NCBI RefSeq assembly: GCF_004342685.1
Contig: NZ_SMBZ01000009.1
Coordinates: forward strand, 19,898-83,897
Direction: 5' to 3'
DNA length: 64,000 nt
Origin: Sphingobacterium alimentarium
GTDB lineage: Bacteria > Bacteroidota > Bacteroidia > Sphingobacteriales > Sphingobacteriaceae
Under the pieces are notes generated by a model, which was not told the origin of the DNA, did no database searches, and saw only the letters and a list, made by a program, of their open reading frames with translations. The position numbers were made by a program, and so were the translations under genes. Shown piece by piece: positions 32,955-41,972 of the stretch. Positions within the stretch are counted from its first letter, which is position 1; each line of letters starts with the position of its first letter.

Positions 32955-34262
32955 ATGAGATTATATAGTACAAATAATAAAGATTTAAGCGTTTCCTTTC
33001 AGGAAGCGGTATTCAATTCCTTGCCTCAGGACAAAGGATTATATATGCCCGAGCATATTCCTGCATTGGATCCATTATTCATACGGAATATCCAGCAATA
33101 TTCCCTCCAAGAAATCGCGCTGACTGTTGCAACGGCATTGATAGGTGACGATATTCCAAAAGCAGATTTGAAAAAAATCATAGATGATGCAATAAATTTT
33201 GATGCGCCTGTCAAATTTTTGGATTCCAAAACGGCTGTTCTGGAACTGTTTCATGGGCCTTCCTACGCATTCAAGGATTTTGGTGCGCGATTCATGAGTC
33301 GTGTGATGGGGTATTTCTCACAAGAAGATGACAAACTATTGGACGTATTAGTGGCTACCTCAGGAGATACAGGTGGAGCTGTGGCGTTAGGATTTTTAGG
33401 CGTAGAAGGCACACGTGTTACGATTCTGTACCCTAAAGGCAAAGTATCCAAAGTGCAAGAGGAGCAATTGACAACAAACGGTCAGAATATTCGTGCTTTG
33501 GAAGTAGACGGGACTTTTGATGACTGTCAAGCATTGGTCAAACAAGCTTTTAATGACACAGCGTTGAATCAAGAACTTCGATTAACTTCCGCCAATTCCA
33601 TCAATATTGCGCGTCTGATTCCGCAGACATTTTATTATTTCTGGGCATATGCACAATTGAAGTCACAAGGCGTCAATGAGGTGCTATTCAGCGTGCCAAG
33701 TGGCAATTTTGGAAATATTGGTGCTGGACTGTTAGCGTATAAGATGGGCTTGCCAGTGAAGCATTTTGTCGCGGGTACCAATGTGAATGATACCGTTCCT
33801 CGCTTCCTGACTTCCGGATCCTACGATCCGAAGCCCTCCGTACAAACATTAGCAAATGCTATGGATGTAGGTAATCCAAGCAATTGGGTGCGCATTCAAG
33901 ATTTATTTGATTACGATCTGGAGAAGTTGCGTCAGACCATTACTTCCTACACCTACGATGATCAAGAGACACTTGTGGCAATGCGGGATATTTTTGAACA
34001 ATATAATTATGTGGCTTGTCCGCATACAGCTATTGCTTATTTAGCGGCTAAATCTTACCAAGATACTAACCCTGGTGAGTATGCCTCCATATTTTTGTCA
34101 ACGGCACATCCATGTAAATTTCCCGAAGGCATAGATGCGGATATTTTCTCCGCAGTGCAATATCCTGAAGGAGCTGAACTGTTGGCAGACAAGCCAAAAT
34201 TGGCGGAATCACTAGCCGTTAACTATGATGATTTTAAAGACTATTTGTTGAAAAATAAATAG
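32955..34262 (+). CDS. thrC: threonine synthase
   Basis: ThrC converts O-phosphohomoserine to threonine with PLP. The 435-residue protein starts MRLYSTNNKDLSVSFQEAV, and the PLP lysine is in GPSYAFKDFGARFM; the phosphate-binding loop is ATSGDTGGAVA. SVPSGNFGNIGAGLLA and the C-terminal CPHTAIAYLA region are typical. It is the last gene of the thr operon and is followed by a terminator. Confidence 0.97.
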   Translation: MRLYSTNNKDLSVSFQEAVFNSLPQDKGLYMPEHIPALDPLFIRNIQQYSLQEIALTVATALIGDDIPKADLKKIIDDAINFDAPVKFLDSKTAVLELFHGPSYAFKDFGARFMSRVMGYFSQEDDKLLDVLVATSGDTGGAVALGFLGVEGTRVTILYPKGKVSKVQEEQLTTNGQNIRALEVDGTFDDCQALVKQAFNDTALNQELRLTSANSINIARLIPQTFYYFWAYAQLKSQGVNEVLFSVPSGNFGNIGAGLLAYKMGLPVKHFVAGTNVNDTVPRFLTSGSYDPKPSVQTLANAMDVGNPSNWVRIQDLFDYDLEKLRQTITSYTYDDQETLVAMRDIFEQYNYVACPHTAIAYLAAKSYQDTNPGEYASIFLSTAHPCKFPEGIDADIFSAVQYPEGAELLADKPKLAESLAVNYDDFKDYLLKNK

Positions 34263-34271
34263 GAAAGTGAT

Positions 34272-34305
34272 AAAAGGATTTTCTGTAGCCACAGAAAATC
34301 CTTTT
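34272..34305 (+). terminator. terminator of the thr operon
   Basis: A perfect 15-bp stem (34272-34286 with 34291-34305) with a 4-base loop begins 10 bases after thrC. The next operon starts at 34379. Confidence 0.88.
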
Positions 34306-34378
34306 ACTGTTATTTTTTTAAACTTCTAATTAATAAAACTTTATATTAGAGGTTGATAATACTACCAATAAAGCTTAT

Positions 34379-37300
34379 ATGAAAATTAACCAATTTATCA
34401 AAAGATATGGAGGATGTGTGCCCTATAAAGGCGAGATACCGATAGGTATTATGCTGTGTGGACTTCTGCTGTCTCCTTCTTTTTCGGTATTCGCGAAGAC
34501 CAACAGTTTGAATGTTTCGTCATCCACTAGTCGAACCGTTTTCGTGCAGCAGGCACAAAGTTCTTTTTCGGGAAGAGTAGTTGACGCAGCCGGAAATCCC
34601 ATACCTGGTGTATCTATTGCCATCAAAGGTAAAAGCACCAAAACATTAACCTCATCCAATGGACAGTTTACAATAGAAGCCAATGTCGGTGATGAAATTG
34701 AGGTTAAACATTTGGCCTATCAATCAAAAATTATTACACTCGGCGGAGATCGCAACGTGACCATTACGCTCGATGACTTAAATACGGCGATAGAAGAGGT
34801 GACCATAACAGGCTATACCAATTATTCAAAAGGCAAAAGTCCGAGTTCGTCCTCTATAGTGCGTGCTGAAGATATCAATCAGGTGCCTATGAGTTCGTTG
34901 GATCAGATTCTCCAAGGGAAGGTTCCGGGAATGAGTGTGATTTCTAGCTCCGGTCAGCCTGGGCAAAGCGCTGCTGTAGTCATCCGTGGTATTGGCTCAA
35001 TTAGTGGTTCCAATACTCCTTTATACGTTATGGATGGTATACCCATTGAAGGGGGCTATTTTCAGACGATAAATCCTCAAGATATAGAATCCGTGAATGT
35101 GCTGAAAGATGCTTCAGCTAAAGCCTTATATGGTTCGAGAGGTTCGAACGGGGTCATATTGATTACGACAAAAAAAGGGAAGCAAGGTCGATTGGCTGTC
35201 AATTATTCATCGCAATATGGTACTTCAACGCTGACAAGACCGAATTTTGAAATGATGGATGGCCGAGAACGCTTGCGTTTTGAGGAGGAAATTGGGTTAG
35301 AAACAGGTAAAGACATCGGTCCGGGCTGGCGTTATTCCTCCCGTAATCCGTTCTATAATACACAGGATGCTGCATGGCAGCAAAATGCAAATCAACTATT
35401 AGACAGTCTTCGTAGTATCAATACCGATTGGAGAGATCTATTTTTCCAGAATGCTAACTTCATGGAACAGCAGGTAAACCTGAGCGGAGGAAATGAAAAT
35501 GTACAAACGTACAATGCATTAAGTTATTGGAAAGAAGACGGTATCGTGCGGGAGACTGGGATGGAGCGCTATACACTTCGTAGCAATACGAACATAAAAT
35601 ATGGAAAATTCACCGCCGGGGTAAACCTGAATTTAGGTTATTCGAACTCTAGATTTACCTATAATGAGGGAGGTACTAGCGTAGGTACCCCGATGGCTTC
35701 TGTCTATTATGGACTGCCTTATGAATATCCATATACGCCGGATGGGGCTTTTCATGCTACCAACGAGGATGTATCATTTCTGGATACGCGGGAAGGAAGT
35801 AGAGGTTTGGACGTGCTTTTCGGAACATCTGACAAAACTGAACAGGTAAAAACCATTGTGGGCTTTAATATGGGTTATGAGATATCGCCTGAATGGAGTG
35901 TGAGCACGCGTGCTGGTGTTGATTTTCGTCACTCTGCCGATCAGGTATTTATCAATCCATTATCCTATATTGGCAGTCGCCAATCCGGACAGAAAGGATC
36001 TTTTGGCGAAGGATATAGACGTAATGTGAATTTCGTGTCTACCACAGGAATTACATACAAGAAAAAGCTTGATGCACATGAATTTGAGATTTCTGGTTTT
36101 TTCGAGTATTTATTTGACAATTACCGCGCATTTAGCTACCGCGGCTACGGCTTAGATGATCGATTGCCGGAAACTCCTGCTGGAATCACGGTGAGCGAAA
36201 CATTTCTTCCTTCGCTAAGTGGAAGTCGGTCGGCTAGTGCGATGATGTCGTACATCGGTGCAGCGCGTTATACGTATGCGGATAAATATACTTTTACAAG
36301 CAGTTACCGCTATGATGGTGCATCCTTATCATCGGTGCCTGACAAGAACCGTTGGCATGGATTCTATTCTTTGGGAGCTATGTGGGATGTGAAGCAAGAA
36401 GAATTTTTGCAAGCATCGGATCTTATCGCAGACTTACGCATCCGCGCTAGTTTTGGACAGACGGCGAGTCCTTTTGGAAGCAGTTTTGCCTATTTGCCGA
36501 CCTATGGTGTGAACACGAGTTATGGTGGTCAGCAAGGTATTCGTCCAAATAATATTGGTAATCCGGATTTTGATTGGGAATATGTGGATGAATTCAATAC
36601 GGGATTTGATTTGTCCCTATTGCCAAGCCGCAGAATTAACATCGAGTTTGATTGGTACAATCGTATTACCAAAAATATGTTTATCGACCAACCATTGTCT
36701 GCTACTTCCGGAGCTTCGTCGGCATTGCTAAGTACAGGTAAGATGCGTAACAGAGGTATTGAACTAAAGGTCAGTGCAGATATTATCAAAAATGACCAGT
36801 TAACTTGGAACGTGAGTATCAACGGCGGATATAATAGCAATACGATATTGCGCGTTACAGACATTACAGACGAATTGCCGGATGGCGATACGCGTATCAT
36901 CAAGGTTGGATTACCGTATGGAACTTATTTTGCGCCAAGATGGGCGGGTGTAAATCCAGAAAATGGAGAAGCACAATATTATAATGCTGATGGAACCATC
37001 GTGAATGTATACAATGAAGAGGATCAAGCCGTGCCATTAGATGCCAGCCTCTATCCAAAGCTGACTGGAGGTATTTCAACTTCCTTGAGTTGGAAAGAGT
37101 TGACATTAAGCGGATTGCTTTCTTTTGTTTCTGACGTGCAGCGCTGGAACAATATTGATTTTTACAATGAAAATCAAGCGTATATGACGAGTAATCAAAG
37201 TAAACGTATGTTGTACGACAGATGGAAGAAACCAGGTGATATAGTGGATCTGCAACGGATAGATATTCCGCGGAATTTTACTTCCAAAGATATTCAAGAT

Positions 37301-37522
37301 GCGGCATTTATGCGGTTGAGGAATGTTAAGTTAGCTTATAAAGTTCCGGTACACTTGCTTAACCAGAAATTTTTGAAATCCGTATCTGTGTTTGCGCAGG
37401 GTGAGAATCTCATTACGTGGACCACATGGAGAGGTTTAGATCCTGAAAATAACCGCCAGTATGGTCGCTTCGAATATCCGAATGCTCGAAAATATACGGC
37501 TGGAATTAATGTTAATTTTTAA
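34379..37522 (+). CDS. SusC/RagA-type TonB-dependent outer-membrane transporter
   Basis: This 1047-residue outer-membrane importer has an N-terminal signal region (LLLSPSFSVFA), a CarboxypepD_reg-like domain (FSGRVVDAAGNPIPGVSIAIKGKS), a TonB-box-like EVTITGY, the plug domain with LQGKVPGMSVISSSGQPGQSAAVVIRGIGSI, PLYVMDGIPI and KDASAKALYGSRGSNGVILITTKKG-type segments, and a long beta-barrel. It is the first gene of an operon with SusD, two cyanophycinase-like proteins, an isoaspartyl peptidase and a PKD lipoprotein, all separated by 4-35 bases. No ECF sigma, anti-sigma or HTCS regulator is adjacent. Partners suggest a beta-aspartyl peptide substrate and not a glycan. Confidence 0.95.
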   Translation: MKINQFIKRYGGCVPYKGEIPIGIMLCGLLLSPSFSVFAKTNSLNVSSSTSRTVFVQQAQSSFSGRVVDAAGNPIPGVSIAIKGKSTKTLTSSNGQFTIEANVGDEIEVKHLAYQSKIITLGGDRNVTITLDDLNTAIEEVTITGYTNYSKGKSPSSSSIVRAEDINQVPMSSLDQILQGKVPGMSVISSSGQPGQSAAVVIRGIGSISGSNTPLYVMDGIPIEGGYFQTINPQDIESVNVLKDASAKALYGSRGSNGVILITTKKGKQGRLAVNYSSQYGTSTLTRPNFEMMDGRERLRFEEEIGLETGKDIGPGWRYSSRNPFYNTQDAAWQQNANQLLDSLRSINTDWRDLFFQNANFMEQQVNLSGGNENVQTYNALSYWKEDGIVRETGMERYTLRSNTNIKYGKFTAGVNLNLGYSNSRFTYNEGGTSVGTPMASVYYGLPYEYPYTPDGAFHATNEDVSFLDTREGSRGLDVLFGTSDKTEQVKTIVGFNMGYEISPEWSVSTRAGVDFRHSADQVFINPLSYIGSRQSGQKGSFGEGYRRNVNFVSTTGITYKKKLDAHEFEISGFFEYLFDNYRAFSYRGYGLDDRLPETPAGITVSETFLPSLSGSRSASAMMSYIGAARYTYADKYTFTSSYRYDGASLSSVPDKNRWHGFYSLGAMWDVKQEEFLQASDLIADLRIRASFGQTASPFGSSFAYLPTYGVNTSYGGQQGIRPNNIGNPDFDWEYVDEFNTGFDLSLLPSRRINIEFDWYNRITKNMFIDQPLSATSGASSALLSTGKMRNRGIELKVSADIIKNDQLTWNVSINGGYNSNTILRVTDITDELPDGDTRIIKVGLPYGTYFAPRWAGVNPENGEAQYYNADGTIVNVYNEEDQAVPLDASLYPKLTGGISTSLSWKELTLSGLLSFVSDVQRWNNIDFYNENQAYMTSNQSKRMLYDRWKKPGDIVDLQRIDIPRNFTSKDIQDAAFMRLRNVKLAYKVPVHLLNQKFLKSVSVFAQGENLITWTTWRGLDPENNRQYGRFEYPNARKYTAGINVNF

Positions 37523-37557
37523 CAGCATGAATTGCTCAACTTTAATGAATTGAACGT

Positions 37558-38982
37558 ATGATTAGTGTCAATAAGAATATATTAATTGCATTTTCTATTG
37601 TAGGGCTGGTATTACAGTCCTGTAATAAGTTGAACCTTGCGCCTACGGATTCTATCGATCCCAGCAAGGCTTTCCGAAATTTAGAAGATGTCAATATGGG
37701 TGTGCTAGGTGCGTATGCGCCATTGTCCACCTCCCTGATAGAGGCTGCGGCCATCGTATCGGACGAAGTACTTTTACCTACAGAAAACACGGTGTCTAAT
37801 ACTGCTTTGCACCGATGGATGTACAACTCAAGCTACGGCTCGGTTACATCGGCGTGGAATGAATACTATGTCGTGATTGATCGTGTAAATCACGTATTGG
37901 AAGCACTTCCGAATATACAGGTCAGTGGCGATAGCAAAACCTTAAAAAATCAGTATCAAGCCGAACTCTTAGCATTGAGGGCGTATAGCCATTTCGAATT
38001 ATTACGTGGCTACGCTTCTTCATACGACGGTGACGGAATGGGCGTGCCGTATATGAAGGAGAGAGCTTTAAGCTATCCTGCTCGTCCTACCGTGGAGTCG
38101 AACTACGCGGATATTAACGCAGACTTATTAGCCGCTAAAGAACTGATGCCTAACAATTTCACCGAGAATATCCGCATCACTAAAGCCGCTATCGCAGGAA
38201 TCCAAGCACGCGTCGCCTTGTATGCTAAAAATTGGAATGATGCCATCAAATATGCAACGGAGGTCATTCAGGCTGAGCCTTTAGCTCCAAAAAATGATTT
38301 CCCAAAAATATGGGTAGACAATAGTGATTCGGAAGTAGTGTGGAAATTAGCCCGTGTGATCGGCGATTCGCGATTAGGCGCAGCGTTCTACCGTGAAGCC
38401 GGAGGAATAGTTTTGTATGCACCATCCTCCAAAATGATAAATCTGTTTAATAAAGCGGACGATATACGTTATACCGCTTATATAAAAGACGATCCTTCGC
38501 GAGTAGGGCCGCCGCCAAGCATCAAATCTCAATATCTGGTGAAAAAATATGTAGGTGGTAATAGCAGCTATCCAGGGCTGACTTCAGTCAAGCTGTTCCG
38601 GACGGGCGAAATGTATCTGATTAGAGCCGAAGCGGAAGCAGAGTCGAATGGTGCTACGGGATTAACCAATGCCGCTAGTGATTTGAATGCGTTGCGTAGC
38701 GCACGTATCCATAACTATGCAGCTCAACCTTTTGCCTCGAAGCAAGTTTTGTTGGAGAATATTTACAATGAGCGATTCAAAGAGTTGGCTTTTGAAGGCC
38801 ATCGGTTTTATGACCTCAAACGTCGCAAAGTAGCGGTGGAAAGATTAAGTCAAGACGCGGCAAATACTTCGGGTGCGGTAAAATTAGAACCTACCGTAGC
38901 ACAATATTGCTTCCCAATTCCAGCAGACGAGATGGCGGTCAACAAGAATATGACACAGAATCCTAAATATGGTAACGACTAA
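37558..38982 (+). CDS. SusD/RagB-type nutrient-binding lipoprotein
   Basis: This 474-residue lipoprotein has the lipobox VLQSC (Cys22) and forms the lid over its SusC partner. TPR-like helices typical of SusD are seen (AELLALRAYSHFELLRGYAS, ITKAAIAGIQARVALYAKNWNDAIKYA), and the C-terminus carries the family signature NERFKELAFEGHRFYDLKR and FPIPADEMAVNKNMTQNPKYG. It lies 35 bases after SusC and 5 before the next gene. Ligand specificity is inferred only from the operon. Confidence 0.95.
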   Translation: MISVNKNILIAFSIVGLVLQSCNKLNLAPTDSIDPSKAFRNLEDVNMGVLGAYAPLSTSLIEAAAIVSDEVLLPTENTVSNTALHRWMYNSSYGSVTSAWNEYYVVIDRVNHVLEALPNIQVSGDSKTLKNQYQAELLALRAYSHFELLRGYASSYDGDGMGVPYMKERALSYPARPTVESNYADINADLLAAKELMPNNFTENIRITKAAIAGIQARVALYAKNWNDAIKYATEVIQAEPLAPKNDFPKIWVDNSDSEVVWKLARVIGDSRLGAAFYREAGGIVLYAPSSKMINLFNKADDIRYTAYIKDDPSRVGPPPSIKSQYLVKKYVGGNSSYPGLTSVKLFRTGEMYLIRAEAEAESNGATGLTNAASDLNALRSARIHNYAAQPFASKQVLLENIYNERFKELAFEGHRFYDLKRRKVAVERLSQDAANTSGAVKLEPTVAQYCFPIPADEMAVNKNMTQNPKYGND

Positions 38983-38987
38983 ACCCG

Positions 38988-40040
38988 ATGAGTATGAGAT
39001 TATTTTGGCTTATAGGGGCACTATTGATAATAAGTTGTAGCAAAGACAACAGCAAAAACCCATTTGACCCAAGCGCACCCAAACCTGTTAATACAGCTAC
39101 TAGGCCGTCATCAATCGGTATATTAGGCGACACGACAGATGTGAAGCCCGCCACTAAGGCGGGGCTTGTGATAATGGGTGGTGGTACGGATGTAGATGCT
39201 GCTTTTCAGTGGATGATCAATAGAAGCGGAGGTGGTGATGTGGTCATCATCCGTGCTTCGGGGACAGATGCGTACAATGCCTATGTAAATAAGTTGGGAA
39301 AAGTAAACTCCGTGGAAACGTTAAAAATCGACTCCCGCAAATTGGCGGATGATGAGCGTGTGGCACGTATTATCCGGAATGCCGAAATGTTGTTTATTGC
39401 GGGCGGCGATCAAGCGGATTACGTAGGATATTGGAAAGACACCAAGACGATGCAAGCGATCAACTACCTTTTGACGGAGAAAAAAGTCCCTGTTGGAGGT
39501 ACCAGTGCTGGCGCGGCTATTCTGGGTAACTATTATTTCGGAGCGGAGCGCGGAGGGCTAGATTCGGATGAAGCATTGACCAATCCGTATCATACGAAGG
39601 TTGTGATAGGCCGTGAGGATTTTCTCAAAGCACCTTTTATGTCCAATATCTTCACAGATCAGCATTTCAGTGAGCGCAATCGACAAGGTCGTTTGTCGGT
39701 TTTCATGGCTAGGCTGATGAAAGATTGGGGTAAAACAGCTTATGGGATAGCGGTAGATGAACGTACAGCGGTGTGCGTCGATGAGACCGGTAATGCAGAA
39801 GTGGTCGGAGCGAAAAATGCGTATTTTGTTAAATCCGACAATACCAAGCAACCCGAAATTATCAATACAGGAACTCCCTTGACCTGGAATCACGCAGGCA
39901 AGGCTTTGACTGTCTATGCATTGTCACCGACGTTAGAAAAAAATAAGTTTAATCTAACCAATTTTTCTCCACAGAATTCTAGTGGAGTAGATAGTTATTG
40001 GTGGGCTATTGTGGCCGGAAGCTGGCAGATTGTACGTTAA
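38988..40040 (+). CDS. cyanophycinase-like S51 peptidase lipoprotein (first copy)
   Basis: This 350-residue protein is exported and lipidated (lipobox IISC, Cys17; the charged SKDNSK after it would suit surface display). The peptidase core has the nucleophile Ser173 in VGGTSAGAAILG, the GGDQ motif (139-142) and DQHFSERNRQGRL (224-236). From memory, these match the catalytic serine and the Gln, Asp-Gln and three Arg residues of Synechocystis cyanophycinase CphB that hold the beta-Asp-Arg chain (here Arg230, Arg232, Arg235). Cyanophycinases release beta-Asp-Arg dipeptides from cyanophycin. Alternative: a related peptidase E-like dipeptidase, but the DQHFxxRxRxxRL set favours cyanophycinase. Confidence 0.85.
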   Translation: MSMRLFWLIGALLIISCSKDNSKNPFDPSAPKPVNTATRPSSIGILGDTTDVKPATKAGLVIMGGGTDVDAAFQWMINRSGGGDVVIIRASGTDAYNAYVNKLGKVNSVETLKIDSRKLADDERVARIIRNAEMLFIAGGDQADYVGYWKDTKTMQAINYLLTEKKVPVGGTSAGAAILGNYYFGAERGGLDSDEALTNPYHTKVVIGREDFLKAPFMSNIFTDQHFSERNRQGRLSVFMARLMKDWGKTAYGIAVDERTAVCVDETGNAEVVGAKNAYFVKSDNTKQPEIINTGTPLTWNHAGKALTVYALSPTLEKNKFNLTNFSPQNSSGVDSYWWAIVAGSWQIVR

Positions 40041-40057
40041 ATTAAAACAGTTATCGA

Positions 40058-41104
40058 ATGAAAAATATTTTTAAATATATAGTGGCGGGGTTGATGATTC
40101 AACCTATGTGGGGCTGCAATCGCGAACCCAAGCAGCAGGATGAAGCTAAAATCGTTCTTGTCATCCATGGTGGAGCAGGGACGATAGAAAAAAAACATAT
40201 GACTCCAGAGAAGGAAAGATTATACCGGGAAGCCTTAACACGCGCACTCGAAAATGGGTATAATGAAATCAAATCTGGAAAAGCAGCATTAGATGCGGTG
40301 CAGGCTGCGGTGAATGTGCTGGAAGATTCTCCTTTGTTCAATGCAGGTAAAGGTGCTGTATTTACAAATGAAGGTAAAAATGAGTTGGACGCTTCGATCA
40401 TGGACGGAGCGACATTGAAGGCAGGAGCAGTTGCAGGGGTGACAACCCTAAAAAATCCTATTAACGCCGCACGTGCGGTGATGGAAAAATCCGAACATGT
40501 CATGATGGTGGGTAAGGGCGCTGAATTATTCGCGCTGTCCCAAGGTTGTGACACGGTATCTCCTTCTTATTTTTATACCGAAGAACGCTGGAATCAGTTG
40601 CAGCGTACGATTAAAGAAGAGGAATTGGGACGTGCAGCCTATAATTTTAATCCCCGCGAGAGTTTAATTTCGGGTGTGTCACGTGAAGATAAAAAATTCG
40701 GTACCGTGGGCGCTGTGGCACTCGATAAAAATGGAAATCTCGCTGCCGGAACATCTACTGGGGGTATGACCAACAAACGTTTTGGAAGGGTAGGTGATTC
40801 GCCAATTATCGGCGCAGGCACTTACTGTAATAATGCTACTGCTGGAATTTCGAGCACCGGCTGGGGTGAGTTTTACATCCGAGAAGTGGCAGCACACCGT
40901 GTTTCAAACTTAATAGAGTTGAAGGGTATGGATGTACAGGCAGCTACACAGCAGGTTATTGAGGAGATTGGTAAGATGGGTGGTGATGGTGGTATGATTA
41001 GTCTAGACAAAAATGGTAAAGTCGCTATGGAATTCAATACTTCGGGCATGTACCGAGGTACGGTGGACGAACATGGCAATATATCCGTTTATATTTACAA
41101 ATAA
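40058..41104 (+). CDS. isoaspartyl peptidase / type 2 L-asparaginase, exported
   Basis: This 348-residue Ntn-hydrolase processes itself to expose a catalytic threonine and cleaves beta-aspartyl peptides or asparagine. The cleavage site is FG|TVGAVALDKNGNLAAGTSTGG (nucleophile Thr216); GRVGDSPIIGAGTY and SSTGWGEFYIR (aspartate-binding) follow. The N-terminus has a hydrophobic signal and Cys20 (QPMWGC), a weak lipobox because of Trp at -2, so it is exported but lipidation is uncertain. In cyanophycin breakdown this family splits beta-Asp-Arg to Asp and Arg. It sits between the two cyanophycinase-like genes. Confidence 0.92.
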   Translation: MKNIFKYIVAGLMIQPMWGCNREPKQQDEAKIVLVIHGGAGTIEKKHMTPEKERLYREALTRALENGYNEIKSGKAALDAVQAAVNVLEDSPLFNAGKGAVFTNEGKNELDASIMDGATLKAGAVAGVTTLKNPINAARAVMEKSEHVMMVGKGAELFALSQGCDTVSPSYFYTEERWNQLQRTIKEEELGRAAYNFNPRESLISGVSREDKKFGTVGAVALDKNGNLAAGTSTGGMTNKRFGRVGDSPIIGAGTYCNNATAGISSTGWGEFYIREVAAHRVSNLIELKGMDVQAATQQVIEEIGKMGGDGGMISLDKNGKVAMEFNTSGMYRGTVDEHGNISVYIYK

Positions 41105-41108
41105 GCTT

Positions 41109-41948
41109 ATGATGCAAAGAAATCAACTATATACTTTGATACTCGCGCTATGTATGTCGATAGGGCAGGTCTTCGCGCAGCAAGGTAAGCTATTTATAAT
41201 TGGGGGCGGGGAGCGTTCTGAAGCCTTGATCGAAGATTTGGTGAAGACGGCTGACCTGAAAGAACAAGATTATATCGTAATTCTTCCCATGGCCACGAGC
41301 GTGCCCGAAGAATCGGTAGCGTACATCAGCGAGCAATTATCTAGGCATACGAAGCACAAAGCCGTAAGTTTTAATTTTAGCAAGGAAGAAGCCAATAATC
41401 GTTCGCAATGGATTGATTCTGTCAAAAATGCACGTCTTATTTACATTACGGGAGGTGATCAAAACAAATTTATGGCCATAGTGCGTCAGACGAAATTATT
41501 CGATGCTATACAATCCGCTTATCACAATGGTGCTACTGTCTCCGGCACGAGTGCAGGTGCTGCAGTGATGTCTGCCGTTATGATTACGGGAGGGCAAAAG
41601 CCAGATGGAAAAGCTGACAGCTTCAAAGAGGTAAAGGCTGACTATGTCGAAGTGGCGTCCGGGTTAGGATTATTGCAAAATGTAATAATAGATCAGCATT
41701 TCATCATGCGTAGTCGCTACAATCGATTAATGAGTGTATTGAGCGATTATCCGCAACGTGCCGTAATAGGCATAGATGAGGGGACAGCTTTGGTAGTGCA
41801 AGGTAAAAATGCGCGGATCAGTGGTGTAAGCCAAGTGGTCCACATTGCGCAGCCCAAAAATACTAAAGTCACAGCGTCCGGGAAGGTGTCATTTGAAAAA
41901 GCGAACCTTTCCCTGTATACACATGGACAAAGATTCAAATTGAAATAA
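41109..41948 (+). CDS. cyanophycinase-like S51 peptidase (second copy), secreted
   Basis: This 279-residue protein has a cleavable signal peptide (SIGQVFAQQ), so it is periplasmic or secreted, unlike the lipidated first copy. Its core is complete: ITGGDQNKF, nucleophile Ser148 in SGTSAGAAVMS and IIDQHFIMRSRYNRL with Arg201, Arg203 and Arg206, the same residues as in the first copy. GIDEGTALVV matches the family Glu region. The frame is open upstream inside the isoaspartyl peptidase gene; ATG 41109 directly precedes the signal peptide and is chosen. The two copies are clearly divergent and not a recent duplication. Confidence 0.88.
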   Translation: MMQRNQLYTLILALCMSIGQVFAQQGKLFIIGGGERSEALIEDLVKTADLKEQDYIVILPMATSVPEESVAYISEQLSRHTKHKAVSFNFSKEEANNRSQWIDSVKNARLIYITGGDQNKFMAIVRQTKLFDAIQSAYHNGATVSGTSAGAAVMSAVMITGGQKPDGKADSFKEVKADYVEVASGLGLLQNVIIDQHFIMRSRYNRLMSVLSDYPQRAVIGIDEGTALVVQGKNARISGVSQVVHIAQPKNTKVTASGKVSFEKANLSLYTHGQRFKLK

Positions 41949-41972
41949 ACTAATTTAAAGAAACTTAGATTT

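Noticed and set aside
34342..34349. TATATTAG before the SusC gene as a promoter
   Set aside because: It is one base off the -7 consensus with no -33 partner at the right distance, so it is not listed as a feature, though it may be real.
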